The notes below the pieces were generated by a model, which saw only the letters and a program-made list of their open reading frames with translations, was not told the origin of the DNA and ran no database searches. A stretch of 64,000 nucleotides of DNA from positions 1,519,606 to 1,583,605 of the forward strand of contig NZ_KQ034007.1 of NCBI RefSeq assembly GCF_000970755.1, given 5' to 3'. The position numbers and the translations under genes were made by a program. Numbering within the stretch: the first letter of the stretch is position 1; each line of letters starts with the position of its first letter. The stretch is from Lactobacillus kimbladii (lineage in GTDB: Bacteria; Bacillota; Bacilli; Lactobacillales; Lactobacillaceae). This document shows, in pieces, positions 1 to 8,015 of the stretch.

Positions 1-357
1 TGATCTTTTTATAATTTTATTGATATTATCTTGAGACTTTTGTTCTATTTTTAAAACTAATTCAATAATTAAAGGCAAAGATAAACCAGCAATTAAATAA
101 AGATTGCCCTCTTTATTCAAATACTTCATCCAATTATTATTAACGCTGCCACCAAAGATATCGGTACATACGATAATAGTTTGCCCACGATTTTGATTTA
201 AGTAATCTACAATCTTCTTTTCAATATCATCATTGCCATCTACATACGCATTGATGTAATCGAGAAATTTTACATCACCAACTATCATCTTGGCCGACTG
301 AACAACGCCTTGTGCCATTGTCCCATGACTCATGCATAAAATTTTCATTTTTACCAT
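1..357 (-). CDS. PTS EIIA, mannose family (3' end beyond the window)
   Basis: The first 119 codons of a mannose-family EIIA are present, and the rest lies beyond the left edge (the family is usually about 135-145 aa). The start at 357 is preceded by GAGGAG. The protein opens with the family's phospho-histidine region, CMSHGTMAQG, with His11 as the residue phosphorylated by HPr. The later CTDIFGGSVNN stretch is the usual EIIA core loop. The gene follows the SIS enzyme on the same strand, 57 nt downstream. The divergent EIIB-EIIC-EIID genes have no EIIA of their own, so this protein probably supplies the phosphoryl group to them. Family assignment is firm; the sugar is not known. Confidence 0.9.
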   Translation of the reverse strand, partial: MVKMKILCMSHGTMAQGVVQSAKMIVGDVKFLDYINAYVDGNDDIEKKIVDYLNQNRGQTIIVCTDIFGGSVNNNWMKYLNKEGNLYLIAGLSLPLIIELVLKIEQKSQDNINKIIKRS

Positions 358-414
358 CGGCTCCTCACTAGATCTTTATTAATTGACTAACTAAAAACTG
401 AGGTTTTAATCAAA

Positions 415-1428
415 TTAATAAGGGATTCTCTTGTAATACCTACGAACAGTCAGAGGATGCTTTCTTTGATCTGAAAGACATGCACTAACTCTTTCCAAAA
501 TTGTAGCTAATACGATTGGAGAGATAATCTTTCTCGTTTCATTTGAAATATCCATCTGATAGTCTTTCGTATCAATCACAGTAATGGTATCTGTAACTTC
601 AGGTAAGAAATGACGAACACGATCTACAATTGGTCTTGAAAAATCTTCTCCTTCAAAGACAATGACACTAACTCCCTTTTCAACTAATTCTAATGTTCCA
701 TGGAAAAAGTCTGCAGCTTGTACGGGTCTGGTTTTTATCCACTGCATTTCTTCTAAAATACACATACCGTAATAATATGCTTCAGTAAATGAGTCACCTG
801 CACCTGTAATAATATGGTACGGAGTATCTTGAAATTTCTGAGCAAATTCTTTCGCCATAGGTTCTGCCTGTTGTTTTACTTTTAATAATTCTCCAGGCAA
901 TTTGGCAAAATCTTGGAAATAAGAATCATATTTTTCAGTTGTTATTTCACCCTTTTTTAACATTACGCGCAGAACTATCATCAAGCCCTGTAAATAATAA
1001 CTTTCAGAACTTGTATCATCTAAAACATCATTATAGACAGTGTAGGTTGCCTCTTTTTCAAGTGGTGTGTTTGGACTGCCAACAAGTGCCAAAGTTTTAA
1101 CATGTTTCTTATTGCAAAAATCAACTAGTTCCAATGTTTCTTTAGTTGTTCCCGATAATGAGGGTATAACAACTAATGATTTGCTTGAAAAAGTTTTATT
1201 GGGAGATGCAATGAATTCAGCTGCTAAGACCCGCTGAAATGGGAAAGCACTTCTAGTCCTTGCAAATTCGATGGTAGAGTCAAACAAAATTCCTACACCA
1301 CCTGAACCGATGAAGAAGATATTATCAATTTCAGGTAGCAATTCATCAATAACAGTATTGATATTATCCTTCTGGTTCACTGCCCCTGTTTGAGTCTTCA
1401 AAAATCTGTTTTTATCAAAGTTAAACAT
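415..1428 (-). CDS. SIS-domain sugar-phosphate deglycase/isomerase (FrlB-like)
   Basis: This 337-aa cytoplasmic protein has two SIS (sugar isomerase) domains. The first contains FIGSGGVGILFD (about residues 39-50) and SLSGTTKETLE, which bind the sugar phosphate. The second carries ADFFHGTLELVE, the EFRHGPLE-like active-site segment of GlmS/FrlB relatives. The C-terminal VRRYYKRIPY resembles the RRYY end of fructosamine-6-phosphate deglycases. Such enzymes split phosphorylated Amadori products (for example fructoselysine-6-P) into glucose-6-P and an amine. It is first in an operon with EIIA and divergent from EIIBCD, so its substrate is presumably what that permease imports. A clear AGGAGG precedes the start. 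A role as a ketosamine isomerase is the alternative. Confidence 0.75.
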   Translation of the reverse strand: MFNFDKNRFLKTQTGAVNQKDNINTVIDELLPEIDNIFFIGSGGVGILFDSTIEFARTRSAFPFQRVLAAEFIASPNKTFSSKSLVVIPSLSGTTKETLELVDFCNKKHVKTLALVGSPNTPLEKEATYTVYNDVLDDTSSESYYLQGLMIVLRVMLKKGEITTEKYDSYFQDFAKLPGELLKVKQQAEPMAKEFAQKFQDTPYHIITGAGDSFTEAYYYGMCILEEMQWIKTRPVQAADFFHGTLELVEKGVSVIVFEGEDFSRPIVDRVRHFLPEVTDTITVIDTKDYQMDISNETRKIISPIVLATILERVSACLSDQRKHPLTVRRYYKRIPY

Positions 1429-1445
1429 TTTATTCCTCCTAAAAA

Positions 1446-1459
1446 TTACCTTTGGTTAA
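1446..1459. promoter_or_regulatory. Operator-like palindrome, SIS side
   Basis: TTACCTTTGGTTAA is an inverted and nearly identical copy of the perfect palindrome TTACCAAAGGTAA at 1522-1534. It lies between the predicted minus-strand -10 and the ribosome binding site of the SIS gene, where a bound repressor would block transcription. The GntR protein at 3994 is the nearest candidate to bind it (inference). Confidence 0.55.
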
Positions 1460-1472
1460 CTTTTACGAGTAA

Positions 1473-1501
1473 AGATTAGCATTTATATTACAATGTGTCA
1501 A
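1473..1501 (-). promoter_or_regulatory. Promoter for the SIS-EIIA operon
   Basis: On the minus strand TTGACA (1496-1501) is separated by 17 nt from TAATCT (1473-1478). The -35 box is consensus. It lies back to back with the plus-strand promoter of the EIIBCD operon, so both arms share one control region. Confidence 0.6.
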
Positions 1502-1508
1502 TATTTTG

Positions 1509-1537
1509 TTGACATTATTATTTACCAAAGGTAATAT
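1509..1537 (+). promoter_or_regulatory. Promoter for EIIBCD with operator in the spacer
   Basis: TTGACA (1509-1514), then 17 nt, then TAATAT (1532-1537). The perfect 13-bp palindrome TTACCAAAGGTAA at 1522-1534 fills the spacer and touches the -10, the position expected for a repressor operator. An alternative -10, TATAAT at 1537-1542, would give too long a spacer. Confidence 0.6.
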
Positions 1538-1542
1538 ATAAT

Positions 1543-1557
1543 GCGTAAGCGATTACA
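1543..1557 (+). promoter_or_regulatory. cre-like site
   Basis: GCGTAAGCGATTACA agrees with the CcpA cre consensus WTGNAANCGNWNNCW at 13 of 15 positions and contains the symmetric core GTAAGCGATTAC. It sits at the probable transcription start of the EIIBCD operon, consistent with carbon catabolite repression. Confidence 0.5.
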
Positions 1558-1575
1558 AATTGAAGGGAGTAAAAC

Positions 1576-2034
1576 ATGATTTCACTATTCAGAATTGATG
1601 ACCGTCTTATCCACGGACAAGTTGCAATGGCTTGGTCTAAGGCAGCTAACGCTGACATAATTATAGCGGTAGACAAGACAGCAGCTAATGATCAATTACA
1701 AAAAATGGCTTTGCTTTTGGCCAAACCATCGGGGGTCGAAGCTAGAATAATTGATCCTAAAGCTTTTGCTAAAACATACCAAGAGGTAAAAGAAAGTAAA
1801 GTTATGGTAGTAGTTGGCAATCCGATCGATGCCAGCAAAATAGTCAAAGAACTAAAAGGAAAAGAAAATTTTGATATCAACTTAGGTAATCTAAAAAGTG
1901 GTGATAATAAAGAAAAAATTTCTGGATCTATTTATGTAACTCAAGAAGAAAAATTAGCATTAGAAGAAATAAAAAAAGATGGCTTTAAGATTTACATTCA
2001 AGGCACACCAACTTCCAAGAAAGATTTTTATTAA
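1576..2034 (+). CDS. PTS EIIB, mannose family
   Basis: This 152-aa cytoplasmic EIIB accepts phosphate from EIIA and passes it to the incoming sugar. The N-terminal FRIDDRLIHGQVAMAW segment holds the phosphorylated His13. The length is normal for the family. AAGGGAG precedes the ATG. It is the first gene of an EIIB-EIIC-EIID operon that diverges from the SIS-EIIA pair, with 35 nt to EIIC. The substrate cannot be read from EIIB; the linked SIS enzyme suggests an amino-sugar or fructosamine type of compound. Confidence 0.92.
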   Translation: MISLFRIDDRLIHGQVAMAWSKAANADIIIAVDKTAANDQLQKMALLLAKPSGVEARIIDPKAFAKTYQEVKESKVMVVVGNPIDASKIVKELKGKENFDINLGNLKSGDNKEKISGSIYVTQEEKLALEEIKKDGFKIYIQGTPTSKKDFY

Positions 2035-2069
2035 TTTAATTCCAATTATTTTGAAAGGGATGAATTTAA

Positions 2070-2810
2070 ATGATATTAAAGAACTTACTTATAGCTCTTG
2101 TTGCTTATATTTCACAACTTGATGAAAGATATCTCGGGGCATCAATGATGAATCGTCCTATTATTATTGGGCCTGTTGTCGGTCTTATATTAGGCGATTT
2201 ACAAAAAGGCATTGTCATTGGTGCAGCTTTAGAAGCAATGTTTATTGGTATAGTTACTATTGGTGCAGCCTTACCTCCCGATGTTGGAGTAGCCAGTGCT
2301 ATCGCAACGGCATTAGCAATCCAAAGTGGTGCAAGTACTAATGTTGCAGTAACGTTAGCAATGCCATTTGCCATAGTTGCTCAAGGACTTAACATGCTGG
2401 CCTTCACACTTAACTCTTACACTATCAAAAAAGGCAGAGACGCAATTAAAAGACATAATTTTAAGAGTATGCAAAGATGGCATTTTTTCCCATTAATTCT
2501 CAGACTGCCTTCTGGAATCTTGACTTTCTTAGTACTTCAACTGGGAACAAAAGCTGCTCAGTCTTTAATAGCTTTATTACCAACAAAGATAATGACTTCT
2601 TTTTCAGTCGCGGCTGGTTTGCTTCCAGCAGTTGGATTTGCAATGTTAATACAAATGATGATGGATAAAAAAGTTGCTCCATACTTCTTTATTGGCTTTA
2701 TTCTTAGTTCATATTTAAAGATGCCGGTAATTGGGGTCTCAGTACTGGCTTTACTTATTGCACTTTTAATAACTCAAAAAAGTAATGCAGCAAAGAATAA
2801 TCAACAGTAA
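2070..2810 (+). CDS. PTS EIIC, mannose family
   Basis: This 246-aa integral membrane protein forms the sugar channel together with EIID. It is hydrophobic throughout and carries the family pattern RPIIIGPVVGLILGDLQKGIVIGAALEA (about residues 29-56) and the GAALPPDV loop. The start ATG follows AAAGGGATG. It has normal length and sits between EIIB and EIID in one operon. Confidence 0.92.
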   Translation: MILKNLLIALVAYISQLDERYLGASMMNRPIIIGPVVGLILGDLQKGIVIGAALEAMFIGIVTIGAALPPDVGVASAIATALAIQSGASTNVAVTLAMPFAIVAQGLNMLAFTLNSYTIKKGRDAIKRHNFKSMQRWHFFPLILRLPSGILTFLVLQLGTKAAQSLIALLPTKIMTSFSVAAGLLPAVGFAMLIQMMMDKKVAPYFFIGFILSSYLKMPVIGVSVLALLIALLITQKSNAAKNNQQ

Positions 2811-2826
2811 ATAGAGGTGATTTTTT

Positions 2827-3639
2827 ATGGCTAAAAAGAAATTAACAGTAAAGGATTTAAATCGAGTATTCTGGCGCTCTTTTGCATTACAAGGATCAGA
2901 ATCTTATACAGACATGCAAGGAATGGGCTATACTTTTTCAATTTTACCAGCTCTTAAAAAGATTTATGCTGGCAATGATGATAAGCTCTACGAATCTGCA
3001 TTACGAAATACAGCTCTTTTTAATACGACTCCACACATAGCTACATTTATTATGGGAATGTCATTAGCTTTGGAAGAAGAAAACTCCGTTGACCCGGATT
3101 TTAACGTTGAGGCTATTTCCTCCTTAAAAGCTGCATTGATGGGTCCTGTAGCTGGAATCGGAGATACTTTATATTGGGGAACATTTAGAGTAATTGCTGC
3201 AGGAATTGGTCTTTCTCTTGCTACTCAAGGTAATATTTTAGGACCAATTCTCTACTTTTTAATCTATACTACTTTACATTTTATTGGTCGCTATGGTGGA
3301 ATAAGGTTAGGTTATAGCATGGGTGCCAAGGCAATGGAAAAAGCTTATGAAGGAAATTATCTTGAAAAATTTACGTTGGCCGCTTCCATTGTTGGTTTAA
3401 TGTCCATTGGTTCTATGACATCTTCATTAGTTAACTTTAAGATTTCTGCAATCTTTAAAACTGCTGGTGGCACAATTAATGTTCAAAGCATTCTTAATGA
3501 TATCTTTCCCGGACTACTGCCTCTTGGCTTAACCTTTTTAATGTATTACCTGTTAAAGAAAAAGGTTAAGGTAATCTGGTTAATATTAGGAATTTTCGTC
3601 CTTGCTATTGCAGGAGTTTATCTGAATATCCTAAAGTAA
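2827..3639 (+). CDS. PTS EIID, mannose family
   Basis: This 270-aa EIID partner of EIIC is found only in mannose-family PTS. Marks include LTVKDLNRVFWRSFALQGSE at the N terminus, ALMGPVAGIGDTLYWGTFR in the middle (about residues 102-120), and C-terminal hydrophobic helices. AGAGGTG precedes the ATG, 16 nt after EIIC. It is the last gene of the operon and is followed by a strong terminator hairpin. Confidence 0.92.
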   Translation: MAKKKLTVKDLNRVFWRSFALQGSESYTDMQGMGYTFSILPALKKIYAGNDDKLYESALRNTALFNTTPHIATFIMGMSLALEEENSVDPDFNVEAISSLKAALMGPVAGIGDTLYWGTFRVIAAGIGLSLATQGNILGPILYFLIYTTLHFIGRYGGIRLGYSMGAKAMEKAYEGNYLEKFTLAASIVGLMSIGSMTSSLVNFKISAIFKTAGGTINVQSILNDIFPGLLPLGLTFLMYYLLKKKVKVIWLILGIFVLAIAGVYLNILK

Positions 3640-3655
3640 AGAATTGTTATTAATT

Positions 3656-3699
3656 AAAAAATGTGCAAAACGCATTATTTGCTGTTTTACACATTTTTT
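3656..3699 (+). terminator. Terminator after EIID
   Basis: An AAAAATGTG arm with an AAAAC extension pairs with GTTTTACACATTTTT and runs into a T tract. It ends the EIIB-EIIC-EIID operon. The rest of the 3640-3993 gap holds only AT-rich sequence, a short hairpin near 3877-3902, and the promoter of the next gene. Confidence 0.8.
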
Positions 3700-3902
3700 C
3701 TTTGTTCAACTGAAAATCACTAAATGAGTCTTATATATGATAGAATTAATATTTACTATATTAGTTTAACTTTGAAAAAGAGTATTAAAATAGGATAGAG
3801 CTAGTTATCTTGCTAGGAACTACTATTGAAGTATACACTTAAATATATAAGAAATTTCGCTAAAATTAAATGAAATTTGTTAGTTTTTTTAAACTAGCAA
3901 TT

Positions 3903-3930
3903 TTGTCAATAGCTATGCTTGTTATATAAT
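3903..3930 (+). promoter_or_regulatory. Promoter of the GntR gene
   Basis: TTGTCA (3903-3908), 16-nt spacer, TATAAT (3925-3930). The -10 box is consensus. A dyad follows about 10-25 nt downstream of the expected start site. Confidence 0.65.
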
Positions 3931-3947
3931 TCTACAAGTTACAAAAC

Positions 3948-3963
3948 TTGGACCAGGTTCCAA
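3948..3963. promoter_or_regulatory. Operator-like dyad before the GntR gene
   Basis: TTGGACCAGGTTCCAA has TTGGA/TCCAA outer arms. Placed just downstream of the promoter, it fits an autoregulatory operator. It differs from the TTACCAAAGGTAA palindromes in the PTS promoter region, so it is not certain that one protein binds both. Confidence 0.4.
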
Positions 3964-3993
3964 AATTTATACTCATATTGGGTGTGATTATTA

Positions 3994-4704
3994 ATGATAT
4001 ATAAACAAATAAAAGAAAAGATTTTCAATCAATACATTAAAGTGGCAGACAAAACCGGTTTAATTCCTTCTGAAAGAAGTTTATCAGAAAAATACGAAGT
4101 AAGCCGGCCAACAATCAGAAAAGCCTTAACATCTTTAGAACAAGATGGTCTGATAACTAAAGACTATGGTCGAGGCTATATTATTAATCAGGCTGTATCA
4201 AACCAAGATAAATATGTAGATCATGAGCTAAGCACATTTATTGGTTTTTTTGAAGATGCCGAACACCAACAAAAACCAACATCTTCAAAAGTTTTACAAC
4301 AATCAGTAGAATATGCGGATGAAAATATCGCTAAAAAGCTAAATCTTGAAAAAGGCGATCCTATTTTTGTTCTGTCAAGAATACGTTATATAAAAGAAAC
4401 ACCAATGTGTGTTGCTAGGTCCTATATCCCACTAAAATTTGATGGCAACCTAATAAATCAGGATTTTAGTAAGAAATCTTTATTTACAGCTTTGAAAGAC
4501 AATGGACTTAAATTAAACAAGGCTAAGCGCACAATTGAAGTCGTTAGAGAGGAATCGCCCGACTACCTTTATTTAAAGATAGATAAAAGTGAACCAATTT
4601 TAAAGTTTACCAGCATAGGGTACACCAAAAAAGGTATACCATTTGAATACGAAGAGTCAAGATATCCTGCCTACAAAGTAAAATTTGAAAGTACTGTTTG
4701 TTAA
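3994..4704 (+). CDS. GntR/HutC-family transcriptional regulator
   Basis: This 236-aa regulator has an N-terminal winged helix-turn-helix (about residues 5-70, with LIPSERSLSEKYEVSRPTIR as the recognition region) and a C-terminal UTRA ligand-binding domain (about 85-230). The family usually represses a neighbouring sugar operon and is released by a phosphorylated sugar. It lies downstream of and codirectional with the EIIBCD operon but has its own promoter and terminator. The palindromes at 1446 and 1522 are its most likely targets (inference). Confidence 0.85.
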   Translation: MIYKQIKEKIFNQYIKVADKTGLIPSERSLSEKYEVSRPTIRKALTSLEQDGLITKDYGRGYIINQAVSNQDKYVDHELSTFIGFFEDAEHQQKPTSSKVLQQSVEYADENIAKKLNLEKGDPIFVLSRIRYIKETPMCVARSYIPLKFDGNLINQDFSKKSLFTALKDNGLKLNKAKRTIEVVREESPDYLYLKIDKSEPILKFTSIGYTKKGIPFEYEESRYPAYKVKFESTVC

Positions 4705-4724
4705 AGTTGATAATCACAGAAAAC

Positions 4725-4765
4725 AAAAAATGTTCTTGAACGTAATATGTTTAAGAACATTTTTT
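4725..4765. terminator. Bidirectional terminator between GntR and fructokinase
   Basis: AAAAAATGTTCTTGAA pairs with TTTAAGAACATTTTTT. A/T tracts on both sides suit termination of both the plus-strand GntR gene and the convergent ROK gene. Confidence 0.8.
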
Positions 4766-4766
4766 A

Positions 4767-5639
4767 TTATTCTCGTAATAATCTTTTTGCCAAAGCAAAA
4801 TCACCAACAGTCGCAGAACCATTATTACTGATTTCTGGCATGGTAATGTATTGCTCTAATGGTGGAACATGCACATAACCGTTCAGTAATGTCGCAAAAT
4901 CACGCCGTACTTTTTCTAGAAACTTTTCACTGGTAACGCCGCCGCCAAAGACAATTTTGTCCGGGCGTAAAATTAAAGTGACTTGCAAGGCAGCCTGTGC
5001 TACATAGTAGCTCATAATATCCCACACAGGATCGGTAAGCGGCACATCTTTTCCAGATTTATTAAGACGTGCTTCAAATGTAGGACCTGAAACCAAACCT
5101 TCCAAGCAATCTTTATGAAAAGGACAAACACCAGCAAAATCCAAGTCATCTGGATGGCGCTTAACTTTAACGTGTCCCATTTCGGGATGACCTAAAGAGC
5201 CTACCAACTTGCCGTTAATAATAGCTCCGCCACCGACACCAGTGCCAATCGTGTAGTAAACAAGTGAATCAACATCTTCATTTGATAACTGTGACATCAC
5301 GTATTCGCCAAAAGCAGAACCATTAACATCAGTAGTAAAGAAAACTGGTACTTTAATTGTTTTTGTCAAAAATCCGACAAAGTCAGTATTGCTCCAACCT
5401 TTTTTGGGGGTATCAGTAATGAAGCCATAATTAGGTGCCGTTTTCCGTATTTCAATTGGTCCAAAAGACGCAATTCCGATTGCATCAACATCAAACTGCT
5501 TAAAATAATCAACTGTTTTTTTTAAAGTTTCCTCCGGTGTAGCAGTGGGAAAAGTTGTTTGATCCTTTATTTGATAATTCTCATTACCAACCGCACATAC
5601 AAATTTTGTACCGCCAGCCTCAATTGATCCTAGTAACAT
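4767..5639 (-). CDS. scrK: ROK-family fructokinase
   Basis: This 290-aa sugar kinase phosphorylates free fructose to fructose-6-P. The N-terminal GSIEAGGTKFVCAVG is the ATP-binding phosphate loop of ROK kinases. GTGVGGGAIINGKLVG and the zinc site (His in GHPEMGHVKVKRH plus CPFHKDC, about residues 152-180) are typical of ScrK-type fructokinases. It sits downstream of the GH32/PTS operon, beyond a hairpin and with its own candidate promoter. It would phosphorylate fructose released by GH32. It could also act on mannose, as some family members do. Confidence 0.88.
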   Translation of the reverse strand: MLLGSIEAGGTKFVCAVGNENYQIKDQTTFPTATPEETLKKTVDYFKQFDVDAIGIASFGPIEIRKTAPNYGFITDTPKKGWSNTDFVGFLTKTIKVPVFFTTDVNGSAFGEYVMSQLSNEDVDSLVYYTIGTGVGGGAIINGKLVGSLGHPEMGHVKVKRHPDDLDFAGVCPFHKDCLEGLVSGPTFEARLNKSGKDVPLTDPVWDIMSYYVAQAALQVTLILRPDKIVFGGGVTSEKFLEKVRRDFATLLNGYVHVPPLEQYITMPEISNNGSATVGDFALAKRLLRE

Positions 5640-5675
5640 TTATATCTCCTTAATTATTTTATTTAGATATTAATT

Positions 5676-5681
5676 ATTATA
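5676..5681 (-). promoter_or_regulatory. -10 box of the fructokinase gene
   Basis: A consensus TATAAT on the minus strand lies 37 nt before the start codon. The region about 17 nt upstream is T-rich and has no good -35 box, so this is only a candidate. Confidence 0.4.
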
Positions 5682-5714
5682 ACCCTCAATCTAGATCCGA
5701 AAAAATTTTCTTAA

Positions 5715-5754
5715 ATAAAAGCCTGCCAAATAATATTTTAACTATTTAGCAGGC
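5715..5754 (-). terminator. Terminator of the lev-type operon
   Basis: On the minus strand GCCTGCTAAATA pairs with TATTTGGCAGGC, followed by TTTTATTT. It separates the VOC gene from the fructokinase. Confidence 0.7.
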
Positions 5755-5769
5755 GAAACCCGGATATTA

Positions 5770-6147
5770 TTACAGCTTCTGGCAGACTTCAAATATTTCT
5801 TTATTCGGTCCGTAGAAGTTAAAATACTTAATACCATTTTCCCAATAAGGCAAACTTTGAATTCCATTTTCAACAAACTGTACATTTAATTTTTGAACTT
5901 CGGCAAATGCACGATTTATATCGTTGGTATCAAGCGCAATATGATTAATTGCCCCTACTTTTCCTGGAGCTTCTTGGGGGGATTCCCAACTCTCAAGCAT
6001 TAATGTTCCTAACTGATAAAATGCCACTCGGCTACCTTGATTATCTTCAGTATTCACCAACTTAAAACCTAAGCTTTGATAAAAATCTCCACTTTCATCA
6101 AATTTTTTTGTCGGAATGCCTACATGTTGCAAGCCATTAAAAATCAT
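5770..6147 (-). CDS. VOC (glyoxalase/dioxygenase fold) family protein
   Basis: This 125-aa protein contains two babab modules of the vicinal-oxygen-chelate fold. Candidate metal ligands are His8 in LQHVGIP, the His in AINHIALDT (about residue 69) and Glu in EIFEVCQKL near the C terminus. It is the last gene of the PTS/GH32 operon, 15 nt after GH32. VOC proteins include lactoylglutathione lyases and many of unknown substrate. Here it might isomerise or detoxify a by-product of sugar breakdown, but nothing in the sequence fixes this. Confidence 0.7.
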   Translation of the reverse strand: MIFNGLQHVGIPTKKFDESGDFYQSLGFKLVNTEDNQGSRVAFYQLGTLMLESWESPQEAPGKVGAINHIALDTNDINRAFAEVQKLNVQFVENGIQSLPYWENGIKYFNFYGPNKEIFEVCQKL

Positions 6148-6162
6148 TTTGTTACCTCAAAC

Positions 6163-7572
6163 TTATCTAACAGTATCTTGCCATTCGGTGTAATACTTAA
6201 CATTAGAAACAGCAATTTTACCTTCATTTACAAAAAAGCTGAATTCTTTTCCTGTTTTATGATACATTCTAGCACTTAGAGCAATATTGTTAATATAGAT
6301 TATGATGATACTACCATCCACAATTAACTTAATATCATATGTTTTGCCTTTTTCAAGCGCAATTGGACGCTCTAGACCAACATCAAAATATTGTGGCCAC
6401 GGATAATTAGGAGTTCTGGAAAATTTAAGTGCATGTTCAGGTTTAGAAACTTTATACTGATAGCCCTCTCTTGTGTCATCGTTAACAAAAGCTTTTATGC
6501 CAAATTCTTTAGTGTCTTCTAATACTTCGACTCGTGCTTCAATTAAGAACTGTTCCGGAACTTCATTAATTACAGTATGCTCTTTTTTACCACTTGCTTT
6601 TCCTATTTCAAAAGATGGAATAATTTCAACTTTTGCAAAATTGTCAATTATTGTTTGCGGCAAGGTTACACCAAGTGTCTTATCTTTTCTTTGAACAATT
6701 TGATGAGGCACAAAAGCGCCACCCCAATCCCAATTACTGAGATCATTATTGTTCTCTTTTGTTGCTACCCAGCCACTCAAATATCGACCTACTTTTTCAT
6801 TGCCAACTGATCTGGCAGCATAATATGCTTTACCATCAAAGAACTCATCTTTTAATGAATGCCAGTTACCAAATAAATCCTTACTGATTCTATATTTCGT
6901 CCGCTTGTCTTCTGAATATTCTGAAAATAAAAGGTACCAATTACCTTCTATTTCAAATAAATCCGGCATTTCAATCATGTTGAATTCATTAGGCGTCCAA
7001 AAGTCTCCTTTAAACGCCCAGTTTTTCATATCTGGAGATTCAAAGTAAACTAATCTTCCTGTCGGTTTCTTTTTATCACTTGTAAGTCTTGCACCCAAAA
7101 CCAAAATATAGGACTTGTGCTCTGCAGAATAAACTACAACTGGATCACGCCAATCATTATGGTCATACCCAGGTTGTGGTATTAAACTGCTGGCTTTACC
7201 CATTTTATTCCAGTGAATTAAATCTTTACTGGTAGCAGACATTAAAATTTCTGAAGTTTTTTTAGCTAACTTTGCCTGACGGTTATGCCCTGTATAAAAA
7301 GCTACTTTGTCATCTTTTCCTTGTGTGACACTACCAGCATATATAAATTGATCTGCAGAATCATGAGGACCTTTAGGTAAAACCTCGCCATAATCCTTAA
7401 AATTTACAAAATCTTTAGTAGTTACGAGCGACCAGCCAAATGGATCAGTTAAAGGTTCAGGTCTGCGCGTGTCTCTTTGGTGGAACAAGTAAAAAGTTTG
7501 ATCTTCTTCATTAAAGAATGGCATACAGTCGCCAAACCAACGATCTACTGGTTTATAAAATATTTTTTGCAT
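6163..7572 (-). CDS. GH32 beta-fructosidase, cytoplasmic
   Basis: This 469-aa glycoside hydrolase has a five-bladed propeller with a C-terminal beta-sandwich (about residues 320-469). The three acidic residues are visible: Asp in RWFGDCMPFFN near the N terminus (a divergent form of WMNDPNG), Asp in DWRDPVVV, and Glu in EMPDLFE (usually ECPD). There is no signal peptide, so it acts inside the cell, presumably on phosphorylated fructo-oligosaccharides delivered by the PTS. AGAGGAAAA stands 9 nt before the ATG at 7572. A frame extension to 7614 would overlap EIIA and lacks a binding site. The synteny mirrors the Bacillus levDEFG-sacC operon, where sacC is a secreted levanase. Confidence 0.85.
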   Translation of the reverse strand: MQKIFYKPVDRWFGDCMPFFNEEDQTFYLFHQRDTRRPEPLTDPFGWSLVTTKDFVNFKDYGEVLPKGPHDSADQFIYAGSVTQGKDDKVAFYTGHNRQAKLAKKTSEILMSATSKDLIHWNKMGKASSLIPQPGYDHNDWRDPVVVYSAEHKSYILVLGARLTSDKKKPTGRLVYFESPDMKNWAFKGDFWTPNEFNMIEMPDLFEIEGNWYLLFSEYSEDKRTKYRISKDLFGNWHSLKDEFFDGKAYYAARSVGNEKVGRYLSGWVATKENNNDLSNWDWGGAFVPHQIVQRKDKTLGVTLPQTIIDNFAKVEIIPSFEIGKASGKKEHTVINEVPEQFLIEARVEVLEDTKEFGIKAFVNDDTREGYQYKVSKPEHALKFSRTPNYPWPQYFDVGLERPIALEKGKTYDIKLIVDGSIIIIYINNIALSARMYHKTGKEFSFFVNEGKIAVSNVKYYTEWQDTVR

Positions 7573-7588
7573 ATCTAATAATTTTCCT

Positions 7589-7999
7589 CTATTCGTCTTC
7601 AGCCTTTTTAGCATTTTTCATATTAAACCTGATTAAAGCAGACATAGCAGTAATTTTTCCAATAACTTCGTTTATGTTTTTTCCCTGCATCCGCATATTT
7701 AATGTTTCCACAAGTACTGGCAAGTTTACCCCACCAAATAATGCAACTTGTTTGTGCCAATTAATACTTCTTTTGGCTAATTCATTAAAAGGGGTTCCCC
7801 CTGCAATATCACAAAATATGATTGTTGGCTCATTTAAGCAGGGTGCAATAACTTGGTCTATTTTTTGGGAAAAAGCGTTTATCCCCTGATCACTTAGATT
7901 GATGACTTTTAAATGATCTATTTTACCAAAAAAGGATTTTAATACTCTTTCAAACTCGGTAGCAAGATTACCATGTGTAGCAATGATAACGTTAAACAT
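7589..7999 (-). CDS. PTS EIIA, mannose family (LevD-like)
   Basis: This 136-aa EIIA has its phospho-histidine in VIIATHGNLATE (His9) and the usual core CDIAGGTPFNE. The ATG at 7999 follows AAAGGAT at a good distance. An in-frame TTG nine bases upstream is a less likely start. It is the fourth PTS gene in the order EIIC-EIID-EIIB-EIIA, which differs from the levDEFG order (A-B-C-D) in Bacillus. Confidence 0.9.
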   Translation of the reverse strand: MFNVIIATHGNLATEFERVLKSFFGKIDHLKVINLSDQGINAFSQKIDQVIAPCLNEPTIIFCDIAGGTPFNELAKRSINWHKQVALFGGVNLPVLVETLNMRMQGKNINEVIGKITAMSALIRFNMKNAKKAEDE

Positions 8000-8015
8000 T
8001 AAATTCAAATCCTTT

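Noticed and set aside
2105-2374. Open frames opposite PTS genes, such as the one on the minus strand within EIIC
   Set aside because: They lie entirely inside well-supported genes in another frame, lack binding sites and show no protein family features. The same holds for similar frames throughout the window.
3948-3963. TTGGACCAGGTTCC-like motif as part of a T-box or tRNA
   Set aside because: No specifier stem, terminator pair or cloverleaf surrounds it; a dyad after a promoter is simpler.
7573-7614. N-terminal extension of GH32 to 7614
   Set aside because: It would overlap EIIA by 26 nt and has no binding site, while AGAGGAAAA precedes the ATG at 7572.
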